From the NCBI RefSeq assembly GCF_016861845.1, contig NZ_BOLV01000003.1, positions 116,209-180,208 on the forward strand: a DNA stretch of 64,000 bases. Direction: 5' to 3'. Below, one piece after another: positions 24,296-31,745 of the stretch. Numbering within the stretch: position 1 is the first letter of the stretch; every line of letters starts with the position of its first letter. The position numbers were made by a program, and so were the translations under genes. Below the pieces are notes generated by a model. That model saw only the letters and a list, made by a program, of their open reading frames with translations. It did not search any database and had not been told where the DNA came from. This DNA comes from Lacticaseibacillus suilingensis (GTDB taxonomy: Bacteria > Bacillota > Bacilli > Lactobacillales > Lactobacillaceae).

Positions 24296-25240
24296 CTATT
24301 TGGTGACGCTCAGTCCGGCATGAATGTGGTCGAGGTTCCACTTCATCATGGCGTAGTACGTATCGCCAGGCTGGCCTTCTTTGGCGAGGGAGTCGGTGAA
24401 GACCTTGGAGAACACCTTGAGGCCGGTTTCCTGGGCCACCTTGTTCATCGCTTTCGGAGACACTGAAGTTTCCACGAACAAGCTGCGCACATCAGAGCTT
24501 CTGATTTTGGCGAGCACTGATGCCATTTGCTCCGGCGTCCCTTGGGATTCGGTGTTGATTTCCCAGATATACGCCGGGGTGACGTGATACGAGGCGGCGA
24601 AATACTTGAACGCGCCTTCGGAAGTGACCAATACGCGCTGGCTGGCTGGTAAATCGAGAAATTGCGACTGGGCGGTTTGGTGCAAAGCGCCCAGCTTAGC
24701 GAGGTAGCGATCCGCGTTTTGCTGATAATACTCGGCATTGGCGGGGTCCGCGGCCTTCATTTTGGCGGTGATGGTTTTGACGTATTGCATGCCGTTAGCC
24801 AAATCCAGCCAGGCATGCGGGTCTTGCTCATTGACGTTGGTGGTGAGGTGCTGCGCCTTCACGCCATCACTGGCGGCAAACACATCTTCGTCGAAGTGCT
24901 TATGCGCCGTCTCGACCAGTTTGTTAAACCAGCCGCTGCCGCCGGTTTCGAGGTTTAAGCCGTTATGAAAAATCAAGTCGGCTTCGGTGGCCTGGGCAAT
25001 ATCGGTGGGCTTGGGTTCGTATTCATGCGGGTCCACGCCGCGTTGCACGATGCTGTAGAGTTCAATGCGGTCTTGGCCGACATTGTGGACCATGTCCTCT
25101 AGAATCGAGTTGGTGGTGACGATGCGCAGTTTTTGCCCTGGCGCTTTGGCTTGTGGCGCATCGGCGCGGCCACTGAGGAACCAGTAGACGCCAGAAAGCA
25201 TGGCCACCACGGCAGCGAGGGCAATCCAGATGCGTTTCAT
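24296..25240 (-). CDS. metal ABC transporter substrate-binding protein (Mn/Zn type)
   Basis: This 314-residue cluster A-I binding protein has the metal ligands expected of PsaA/MntA/ZnuA: His in GVDPHEYEPKP, His in EQDPHAWLDLANG, Glu in IWEINTES and Asp in KVFTDSLA. It lacks the His-rich loop of typical ZnuA, favouring Mn or Fe. The N-terminus (MKRIWIALAAVVAMLSGVYW) has no lipobox Cys, so the protein should be tethered by an uncleaved helix or released, not lipidated. It is the last gene of an ATPase-permease-binding-protein operon and shares one base with the permease stop. Confidence 0.9.
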   Translation of the reverse strand: MKRIWIALAAVVAMLSGVYWFLSGRADAPQAKAPGQKLRIVTTNSILEDMVHNVGQDRIELYSIVQRGVDPHEYEPKPTDIAQATEADLIFHNGLNLETGGSGWFNKLVETAHKHFDEDVFAASDGVKAQHLTTNVNEQDPHAWLDLANGMQYVKTITAKMKAADPANAEYYQQNADRYLAKLGALHQTAQSQFLDLPASQRVLVTSEGAFKYFAASYHVTPAYIWEINTESQGTPEQMASVLAKIRSSDVRSLFVETSVSPKAMNKVAQETGLKVFSKVFTDSLAKEGQPGDTYYAMMKWNLDHIHAGLSVTK

Positions 25241-26124
25241 CAGCGCACCTCCTGGCTGAGCTTAGGCCGCGCTTTTTTGCCGAGGCTGGCCTTCAGCCGC
25301 ACAAAGCCTTGCTTCGGCGAGAAGACGAAGGCGATGACGAAGAACGCGGCCGCCACCAGCACAATCGCCGGGCCTGACGCCCAGTTGAAGGTGTAGCTGA
25401 GATACAAGCCAATCGTGGCGGAAACCACCCCGAAGGCCGCAGATAAAATCAGCATCAGCGACAGGCGATTGGTCCACAGAAAGGCGGTGGCAGCCGGGGT
25501 GATCAGCATGGCGACCACCAAGATAATGCCGACGGTTTGCAGCGCCGACACCGTGACCAGCGTCAGCACCAGCATCAGGCTGTAGTGAATGAGCTGCACC
25601 TTCAGGCCATAAGTGGCGGCGAAGGTTTCATCAAACGAGGTAATGAGCAGCTCTTTGTAGAAAATGGTGACGAACAAAATCACAATCCCCAGCACAACGG
25701 CAGTGGTCATGATGTCATGGTTGCTGACCGCGAGGATATTCCCGAACAGGATGTGATGCAGGTTCGTCGCACTTTCCGCCATGGAGATCAGGATGAACCC
25801 TAAAGCGTAAAAGGCCGAGAACACCACCCCGATGGCGGTATCGGTTTTGACCTTGCTATGGGCCGCAACGAAGCCAATGAGCAGGGCCGCCAAAATGCCG
25901 AACACGGAAGCGCCAACCAAGACGTTGATGCCCAGCATGTACGCCACCGCCACCCCTGGCAGCACCGCATGGGAAATCGCGTCACCCATCAAGGACATCC
26001 CGCGCAGGATAATGAAGCTACCGATAATGCCGGACATGATGCCGACCATGATGGCAGTTAAGAGGGCGCTTTGCAGAAAGTCGTAGCGGCTCAGGGCCGC
26101 GAAGAATTCGGTAATGGTGGTCAT
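25240..26124 (-). CDS. metal ABC transporter permease
   Basis: The 294-residue integral membrane protein has eight or nine helices and fits the ABC-3 family (MntB/ZnuB). SGIIGSFIILRGMSLMGDAISHAVLPGVA is the highly conserved block near residues 32-60 and VSALQTVGIILVVAMLITPAATA the second near 190-215. It forms the channel for the binding protein at 24296 and overlaps the ATPase gene by four bases. Confidence 0.92.
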   Translation of the reverse strand: MTTITEFFAALSRYDFLQSALLTAIMVGIMSGIIGSFIILRGMSLMGDAISHAVLPGVAVAYMLGINVLVGASVFGILAALLIGFVAAHSKVKTDTAIGVVFSAFYALGFILISMAESATNLHHILFGNILAVSNHDIMTTAVVLGIVILFVTIFYKELLITSFDETFAATYGLKVQLIHYSLMLVLTLVTVSALQTVGIILVVAMLITPAATAFLWTNRLSLMLILSAAFGVVSATIGLYLSYTFNWASGPAIVLVAAAFFVIAFVFSPKQGFVRLKASLGKKARPKLSQEVR

Positions 26125-26858
26125 GCCTGCACCTCCTGATCAAATAAAACCGCGGAAAGATCCGCCGAGAAGGTTTGTTCAATGTTGCGGGCCGTGTACA
26201 CCTCATTGACCGGGCCATAGTCGACGATGCCGTGGTTCATCACCACTAGGTCATCGAAGTAACGGGTGACTTTGTTCAAGTCATGGTGAACGACAATGAT
26301 GGTTTTACCGGCGTCGCGCCACTGCTGCAGAATTGCCATGATGGCATTTTCGCTTTGCAAATCAATGCCGACAAACGGTTCATCGAGGATGATCAGCTCG
26401 GCCTGTTGCACAATCGCGCGCGCTACGAAGACCCGCTGCAGCTGGCCGCCTGACAGGTTGCCGATTTGACGTTGGGCAAAAGCGGTCATGCCGACCTGCT
26501 CTAACGCGGCGAGGGCGGCTTGCCGCTGCGTCTTGCCTGGGCTGCGGAGCAAGCCCAGCTCGGCATAGGTGCCAGTGAGCACGACATCTAAGACATTAAT
26601 GGGGAAACTGAGATCAAGGTCTTTGCGCTGTTCGACATAGGCAATGACCTTTTTTTGTTGACTGAGCGGTTGGCCGTTGAATGTGGCAGTGCCGCTTTGG
26701 CTTTTAATCAGGCCTAACGTGGCCTTGATGAGCGTTGATTTTCCTGCACCATTGGGACCGATGATCCCAGTGATTTTGCCGGCGTTAAAGTTCACGGTCG
26801 CATCAGCAAACACTGGTGTGGCATCGTAAGCAACGGTGAGGTTCTTGATGGTTAACAT
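26121..26858 (-). CDS. metal ABC transporter ATP-binding protein
   Basis: This 245-residue ABC ATPase has Walker A GPNGAGKSTL (about 34-43), the Q-loop at VEQRKDLD, signature NLSGGQLQR, Walker B ELIILDEP and switch His in VVHHDLNK. It is of the MntC/ZnuC type. It is the first gene of the operon, with a well-formed promoter and a TTAGGC-type box 16 bases upstream of its start, which suggests repression by a manganese-responsive DtxR/MntR protein. Confidence 0.92.
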   Translation of the reverse strand: MLTIKNLTVAYDATPVFADATVNFNAGKITGIIGPNGAGKSTLIKATLGLIKSQSGTATFNGQPLSQQKKVIAYVEQRKDLDLSFPINVLDVVLTGTYAELGLLRSPGKTQRQAALAALEQVGMTAFAQRQIGNLSGGQLQRVFVARAIVQQAELIILDEPFVGIDLQSENAIMAILQQWRDAGKTIIVVHHDLNKVTRYFDDLVVMNHGIVDYGPVNEVYTARNIEQTFSADLSAVLFDQEVQA

Positions 26859-26873
26859 GGAACCCCTCCAATT

Positions 26874-26932
26874 TTTAGGCGTGGCTAAACTTCTTTCGAA
26901 TCTATTGTATCGAAAACCGTTACTTTATACAA
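26874..26932 (-). promoter_or_regulatory. promoter of metal ABC operon with MntR-like box
   Basis: On the minus strand TTGTAT (26932-26927) and TACAAT (26909-26904) are 17 bases apart. Downstream, at 26874-26889, lies TTTAGGCGTGGCTAAA (plus-strand reading), an imperfect palindrome like DtxR/MntR sites. Its core TTAGGC-N4-CTAA recurs before mntH at 50731. Confidence 0.65.
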
Positions 26933-27039
26933 GTAAAATCCCGGTAAAGGGGGTAAGACGGGCAAAAGGCGCCCTCGCTTGCCGAGGTAGCAAGAAATCT
27001 TAGTGGCGCCAAGAATCCAGCCTGGTTTGGAGACGAAAA

Positions 27040-27052
27040 CCACCAGTGGTGG
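27040..27052. promoter_or_regulatory. candidate activator site upstream of the GH88 sigma-54 promoter
   Basis: CCACC-AGT-GGTGG is a perfect palindrome 26 bases upstream of the -24 element. A wider pair of GGCGCC repeats lies around 26969 and 27005. Either could be the enhancer-type site for a LevR activator. Confidence 0.3.
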
Positions 27053-27077
27053 AACTTTGATGTTGGTCCACACATTT

Positions 27078-27092
27078 TGGCACGCTTTTTGC
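27078..27092 (+). promoter_or_regulatory. sigma-54 promoter of the GH88-rpoN operon
   Basis: TGGCAC-gcttt-TTGC followed by TTA matches the -24/-12 consensus exactly. It lies 45 bases before the GH88 start. Confidence 0.85.
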
Positions 27093-27136
27093 TTATAGCA
27101 GGGTGAACAGTGAGACAATCACAGTAGGAGGATCAC

Positions 27137-28255
27137 ATGACAGCTAATCAAGCGTGGCTGGAAGCCACTTACCAAAAAATTATCGCCAAAGTCGCGGCGG
27201 AAAGGGAGCGCATTGGCGCCGGCATTCCGTATATCTCTAAGGATGGCCGCTACGACGATAAATCTAATGATATTACCTGGTGGACCAACGGCTTTTGGGG
27301 CGGGTTGCTGTGGCAGCTGAATCACGCCACCGGCGATGAAGCAGCGGCTGAAACGGCGCGGGGGCTGGAGACGAAGCTTGATCAAGCATTTCTGGAATTC
27401 AAGGGCTTGCATCATGACGTCGGCTTTATGTGGCTGCCGACCGCGGTGGCGGATTATCGCTTAACCGGCTCGGAGCGTTCACTCCAGCGCGGCTTGCATG
27501 CCGCCGAGCTGCTGGCGGGGCGCTACAACCCGCGCGGCAAGTTCATTCGTTCGTGGAATCGCGACCGCGCTGGCTGGGTGATCATCGATTCGATGTTCAA
27601 CATTCAGCTGCTGTACTGGGCAACGGACGCATTGAAGGATCCGCGGTTTAAGTTCATTGCTGACGACCATGCCCACACCGTGATGGAAAATATCGTGCGC
27701 CCAGATGGTTCCGTGGCTCACATTGCGGTCTTTGACCCCAACACCGGCGCGCTGGTCGAAACCTTAGGCGGGCAAGGCTACGGCGTGGGGTCTAGTTGGT
27801 CGCGCGGGCAGGCCTGGGCAATTAGCGGGTTTGCACTGGCCTATGCCCATACTCATGAAGCTGAGTATCTTAACACGGCCAAAAAAGTCGCCAACTACTT
27901 TATCGCTAACGTTGCCACCACCGGGGATGTGCCGCTGGTGGACTTCCGGGCCCCAGCCGAGCCAGTGTTGCTGGATACTTCAGCCAGTGCCTGTGCGGCT
28001 TGTGGGATGTTGGAAATTGCCAAGCATGTGCCGGCATTGGAGCGGCCGCTGTATGTGAATGCCGCCACCCGCATGCTGAAGGCGATTGCCGACCACCATG
28101 CGGATTGGGATCTGACGACTGATGGGATTGTGCAAGACGCCACGCCGGCGTACCATGATGCCCAAAGCGAGCTGGAACGGCCACTGATTTACGGCGATTA
28201 CTATTTTGTTGAAGGCATTTTGCGCTTGCTGGGAAAGGACTTCTTGCTATGGTAG
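27137..28255 (+). CDS. GH88 unsaturated glucuronyl hydrolase
   Basis: This 372-residue enzyme belongs to GH88. It removes the 4,5-unsaturated uronic acid that polysaccharide lyases leave at the non-reducing end of oligosaccharides. The two catalytic Asp residues are visible in HHDVGFMW (about residue 95) and WVIIDSMFNIQLLYWA (about 151), close to Asp88 and Asp149 of the Bacillus enzyme. It has an alpha/alpha barrel, no signal peptide, and so acts in the cytoplasm on PTS-imported products. AGGAGG precedes the ATG. It heads an operon GH88-GH43-EIIA-HAD-rpoN-GH36 under a sigma-54 promoter. Confidence 0.93.
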   Translation: MTANQAWLEATYQKIIAKVAAERERIGAGIPYISKDGRYDDKSNDITWWTNGFWGGLLWQLNHATGDEAAAETARGLETKLDQAFLEFKGLHHDVGFMWLPTAVADYRLTGSERSLQRGLHAAELLAGRYNPRGKFIRSWNRDRAGWVIIDSMFNIQLLYWATDALKDPRFKFIADDHAHTVMENIVRPDGSVAHIAVFDPNTGALVETLGGQGYGVGSSWSRGQAWAISGFALAYAHTHEAEYLNTAKKVANYFIANVATTGDVPLVDFRAPAEPVLLDTSASACAACGMLEIAKHVPALERPLYVNAATRMLKAIADHHADWDLTTDGIVQDATPAYHDAQSELERPLIYGDYYFVEGILRLLGKDFLLW

Positions 28256-29178
28256 GCGCTAATGTGAACGGCCAGCCTTGGCGCGATGACCAAGGGAACC
28301 TCATTCAGGCCCATGGTGGCAGCATTTTACATTATGCAGGCGATTATTACTGGTACGGGGAAGACAAAGGCGTGGCGAACGTTGAAGGCACCAGTCGCGT
28401 CCCGTTTGTGGGGATTAGTTGCTATCGTTCCACGGATTTGCTGACCTGGCAGCGGATTGGGGACGTGCTGACGGCAGCCAATGACCCCAGCCAGCAGGTG
28501 CAGGCAGAATCGATTGTGGAGCGACCCAAGGTGTTGTTCAATGCCTTGACCAAGCAATTCGTCATGTGGTGTCATTTTGACACGCCGGATTACGGCTTCG
28601 CCGGCTGCCTCGTCGCCACAGCCACGCAGCCCACTGGGCCGTTCACGGTCCAGCAGATTTTGCGGCCGAACAATTTTGATAGTCGCGATATGACGCTGTT
28701 TGAAGAAAACGGCCAGGCTTATCTGGTTCACAGCGCCAACATGAACAAAACGTTGTACGTGGCCAATTTGACGCCGGATTACCTGGGGTTGACCGGCGAA
28801 GTGCGCAAGCTGTTCATTGATCAAGAACGCGAGGCACCGGTGATTTTCCATGAAGGTGAGTGGTATTTCACCATCACCAGTGGCACCACCGGCTGGCGGC
28901 CCAATCCGGCGCTGTTTTCCCGGTCACATTTTCTAGTGGCAAATCAGAAGCTGATTGATAATCCTTGCCAGGGGCCCAAAAAGGCGACGACTTATGACGG
29001 GCAGCCGACCTTTGGCTTTAAGTACCAAGGCCAGTGGTATCTGCTACTGGATCATTGGCAACGCGAGGATTTGCAGCATTCTGGCTACAGTATTTTACCG
29101 ATTGAAATTCACGGCCGCGATTTGGTGGTGCCGTGGGTGGATCAGCCATTGCAGCGCAACACTGCCGCCAATGGCTAG
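28249..29178 (+). CDS. GH43-like five-bladed beta-propeller glycosidase
   Basis: The 309-residue protein begins GQPWRDDQGNLIQAHGGSIL followed by HYAGDYYWYGEDKG, the opening of the GH43 branch that includes exo-beta-1,3-galactanases. Further conserved parts are YRSTDLLTWQRIG, IVERPKVLFNALTKQFVMW, DSRDMTLFEENGQAYL and REAPVIFHEGEWYFTITSGTTGW. No signal peptide is present. Its start overlaps the GH88 stop by seven bases. The likely role is trimming neutral sugars (galactose, arabinose or similar) from the same imported oligosaccharide; linkage specificity is uncertain. Confidence 0.8.
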   Translation: MVGANVNGQPWRDDQGNLIQAHGGSILHYAGDYYWYGEDKGVANVEGTSRVPFVGISCYRSTDLLTWQRIGDVLTAANDPSQQVQAESIVERPKVLFNALTKQFVMWCHFDTPDYGFAGCLVATATQPTGPFTVQQILRPNNFDSRDMTLFEENGQAYLVHSANMNKTLYVANLTPDYLGLTGEVRKLFIDQEREAPVIFHEGEWYFTITSGTTGWRPNPALFSRSHFLVANQKLIDNPCQGPKKATTYDGQPTFGFKYQGQWYLLLDHWQREDLQHSGYSILPIEIHGRDLVVPWVDQPLQRNTAANG

Positions 29179-29197
29179 TGTGCAGCGAATTGCACAC
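29178..29197. promoter_or_regulatory. palindrome GTGTGCA-N6-TGCACAC
   Basis: The arms GTGTGCA (29178-29184) and TGCACAC (29191-29197) are perfect complements directly behind the GH43 stop and before the EIIA start. The right half TTGCACACTAA recurs at 43431 and 46199, near levR and its PTS operon. It could be an operator or an intra-operon RNA hairpin. Confidence 0.4.
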
Positions 29198-29235
29198 TAA
29201 ACTTGAACGAAGAAGTCAACATGGAGATGGTCAAC

Positions 29236-29637
29236 GTGGTTAAAATTATTCTGGTTTCACATAATCAGCTTGCAGCAGGCATGAAACATGCCGTAGAAAT
29301 GATTGCCGGCACCCAGCCACAACTGAGTGCTTACGGGCTGATGCCGGGGCAAAAACCGGATGATGTCGTGGCTCAAATCGCCAAAACCCTGCCGGCAGAA
29401 GAGCCGGTGCTGATTTTGGCGGACCTGGTGGGAGGTTCCATGTGTAACGCCTGCATGGCCCTGTTAGTCCATGCCAATGTACAGCTGATTGGTGGCATGA
29501 ACTTGGCGCTGGTTCTGCAGCTGGTGCTGGCCCAGCAGTTCGACCAAGACAGCTTGCAGCACATCATGCAGCAAGCCCAGCAAGGTATTCAAGAAGTCAA
29601 ACTGCAAAAAGTGACCGAAGATGACCCCTTCTTTTAA
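29236..29637 (+). CDS. PTS mannose/sorbose-class EIIA component (orphan, in GH88 operon)
   Basis: The protein has about 133 residues and is of the ManX/LevD EIIA type. The phosphorylated His is in IILVSHNQLAAGM near the N-terminus, and LADLVGGSMCNACMALL and GGMNLALVLQL are the other conserved blocks. It accepts phosphate from HPr and passes it to an EIIB. I favour the GTG at 29236 by alignment with its paralogue at 54624 and a GGAG nine bases upstream; the ATGs at 29221 and 29227 would add up to five residues. No B, C or D gene is adjacent; it probably serves PTS-1 (46338) or PTS-2 (58094). Confidence 0.88.
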   Translation: MVKIILVSHNQLAAGMKHAVEMIAGTQPQLSAYGLMPGQKPDDVVAQIAKTLPAEEPVLILADLVGGSMCNACMALLVHANVQLIGGMNLALVLQLVLAQQFDQDSLQHIMQQAQQGIQEVKLQKVTEDDPFF

Positions 29638-30409
29638 GCTGATTTGCACGGACCTTGACCGGACGTTTCTGAATGCACAGGGCCAGCCTTCGCCTCAAAA
29701 CGCCAACGCCATTCGCCAGGCTGTAGCGGCTGGGTATGCGTTTGTGGTGGCTTCCGGGCGGCGCTTGGCCTCGATTGCGGCGCTGTATCAAGCGCTGGGG
29801 GTGCGCGGCGATAAGATTTTCTTCAATGGTGCCTGCATTGCCGATGCCGACAATCAGGTGATTGCCGGCACTGCCTTGACGCCGGCGCAACTGACAACGC
29901 TGATGGCGATTGGCCAACAGTTTGGGCTGAATTTGTCGCTGTCAGCGCTTGAGGCCGGGTTTGAATATGTCCCGCCGACCGCCACCTGGGTGCCAGGGTA
30001 TTTGAACGTGCTCCCGCATGATTTGACCGCTTTGACCACCGCCGTTCAAACCACCACCATTTATAAGCTAAGTTTCAGTGGTGAACGCCCTGCCCTGGAA
30101 GCCGCAGCGGCGGCTGTGCGCGCCCAAACTGCGGTGACTTGCAGCTGGACCGATACCCATTTTCTCGAAATGACCGCGCCAGGAGTCAATAAGCTAACCG
30201 GCTTGCAACATTTATGCGCCTTGCGCGGCATTGCCATGACGGCCACAGTGGCGTTTGGTGATTATGAAAATGACGCCGCGCTACTGCACGGGGCGGGACT
30301 CGGGGTGGCAATGAGCAACGCCTTGCCGATGGTCCAAGCCGCGGCGAATCAGGTGGTGGATAACCGCGCGTTTGATGGGGTCGCCCAAGTGGTGAGGACG
30401 CTACTTTAA
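29621..30409 (+). CDS. HAD-IIB (Cof-type) phosphatase
   Basis: The 262-residue protein has motif I LICTDLDRTFLNA, motif II VVASGRR, and the final block VNKLTGLQHLCAL ... VAFGDYENDAALL. Note Arg in place of the common Gly/Asp after DLD. The start overlaps the EIIA gene by 17 bases. It may dephosphorylate sugar phosphates generated by the operon's PTS and glycosidases. Confidence 0.83.
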   Translation: MTPSFKLICTDLDRTFLNAQGQPSPQNANAIRQAVAAGYAFVVASGRRLASIAALYQALGVRGDKIFFNGACIADADNQVIAGTALTPAQLTTLMAIGQQFGLNLSLSALEAGFEYVPPTATWVPGYLNVLPHDLTALTTAVQTTTIYKLSFSGERPALEAAAAAVRAQTAVTCSWTDTHFLEMTAPGVNKLTGLQHLCALRGIAMTATVAFGDYENDAALLHGAGLGVAMSNALPMVQAAANQVVDNRAFDGVAQVVRTLL

Positions 30410-30427
30410 CGAAAGGAGAGGATTCGC

Positions 30428-31729
30428 GTGAAACCAACGCAACAGTTCGATTTTGTGCAAAATCAAACTCAAGTCCAGAAGTTCACGTTGACGCAAGGGA
30501 TGCGGCAGTCGATTTTGATGCTGCAACTCGACGCCTTGGATCTGATCGACTACCTCAAAAACGTCAGCCTGGAAAATCCGCTGCTAGAGGTCCGCACGCA
30601 CCTGGCGCCGCCTGTAGCTCCAGGGGCCCCAGCCGCCGAACAGCCGTTAGCGGATACGCATCAATCCTTGTTCGAGTATCTATTGACCCAAGTGCAGCTG
30701 ACGATGCGCGATACGCCGCTGCGGACGTTGGTGATTTACCTCGTGCAGCAGCTCGATCCGCGCGGGTATCTGCCGCTGAGCGATGCTGAGATTCAAAAGG
30801 AACTCGGCATCGATGCCATTACGCTGGCCGATGCCAAAACCTTGTTGCAGCGGCTGGATCCACCAGGCGTTGGCGCCCACAACTTGCAGGAATGCTTGTA
30901 TCTGCAGGCGGAGCAAGACCCGGATCCGATTCCAGATGGCGTGCTGGCGCTTTTGCAGGAGCATTTTGAGGATTTAGTGGCTCACCGGTATCAGTCCATC
31001 AAACAGGCATTAGGCCTGGATGACGCTGGGCTTGCCGCCTGCCTGCATTACGTGCAGACCTTATCGGCCGACCCCGGCCTGGCGTATAACCACACGCCGG
31101 TTGAGTTTGTGGTGCCGGAGCTGACGGTCACCGTGCACGACGGCAAAGCTAGCCTGAAGCTCAATCGGCGGGGCCAGGCCGAGCTGATTTTTGCCCAGGC
31201 CACTTATGATGAGCTGAAAGCCACAGCGGATGCCGAGGCCCGGGAGTACTTACAGGCCAAAAAAGAGCAGTTCCGCGCACTCGAGTACGCCTTGCAGCGG
31301 CGCGAAAACACGCTGACGACGATAGGCCGGGAAATTGTGCGGCGGCAATTCGCCTATTTTGAAAATCCCCAGCAACCTTTAGCACCGCTTTTACTACGGG
31401 ATATTGCCCAGACTTTACAGATTGCCGAATCCACCGTGTCGCGGGCGATTAATGGCAAGTATTTGCAAACTGATTTTGGCGTGTTTCCCCTGAAAATGTT
31501 CTTCTCCCGGTACGCGCCAGCGGTGGCAACCGCGGCTGCGCATTCCACGGATCAGCTGATTAAGGCGCTCAAACAACTGGTGGCGGCAGAAGATCCCAAG
31601 CATCCGTTGAGCGATGAAGCCTTAGCCAAGCAGCTTGCCGCGGCTCATTTTGCCGTCGCCCGGCGTACCGTCGCCAAATATCGGCAAAAAGCTGGCATCG
31701 CGCCGGCTCATGCCCGGAAACAGCCATAA
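30428..31729 (+). CDS. rpoN: RNA polymerase sigma-54 factor
   Basis: The 433-residue protein has the complete sigma-54 layout: Gln/Leu-rich region I (QVQKFTLTQGMRQSILMLQLDALDLIDYL, about 15-45), the core-binding and central parts, a helix-turn-helix (LLLRDIAQTLQIAESTVSRAI, about 320-342), and the diagnostic RpoN box ARRTVAKYRQK at about 414-424. Region I is what LevR-type AAA+ activators remodel. In this window five promoters carry its -24/-12 signature, including the one driving its own operon. GTG is the start, with AAAGGAG upstream. Confidence 0.95.
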   Translation: MKPTQQFDFVQNQTQVQKFTLTQGMRQSILMLQLDALDLIDYLKNVSLENPLLEVRTHLAPPVAPGAPAAEQPLADTHQSLFEYLLTQVQLTMRDTPLRTLVIYLVQQLDPRGYLPLSDAEIQKELGIDAITLADAKTLLQRLDPPGVGAHNLQECLYLQAEQDPDPIPDGVLALLQEHFEDLVAHRYQSIKQALGLDDAGLAACLHYVQTLSADPGLAYNHTPVEFVVPELTVTVHDGKASLKLNRRGQAELIFAQATYDELKATADAEAREYLQAKKEQFRALEYALQRRENTLTTIGREIVRRQFAYFENPQQPLAPLLLRDIAQTLQIAESTVSRAINGKYLQTDFGVFPLKMFFSRYAPAVATAAAHSTDQLIKALKQLVAAEDPKHPLSDEALAKQLAAAHFAVARRTVAKYRQKAGIAPAHARKQP

Positions 31730-31745
31730 GGAAAGGAAAATTATT

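Noticed and set aside
28249..29178. Annotation as a secreted arabinanase
   Set aside because: No signal peptide is present and it overlaps the cytoplasmic GH88 gene, so a cytoplasmic exo-acting GH43-like enzyme is more likely.
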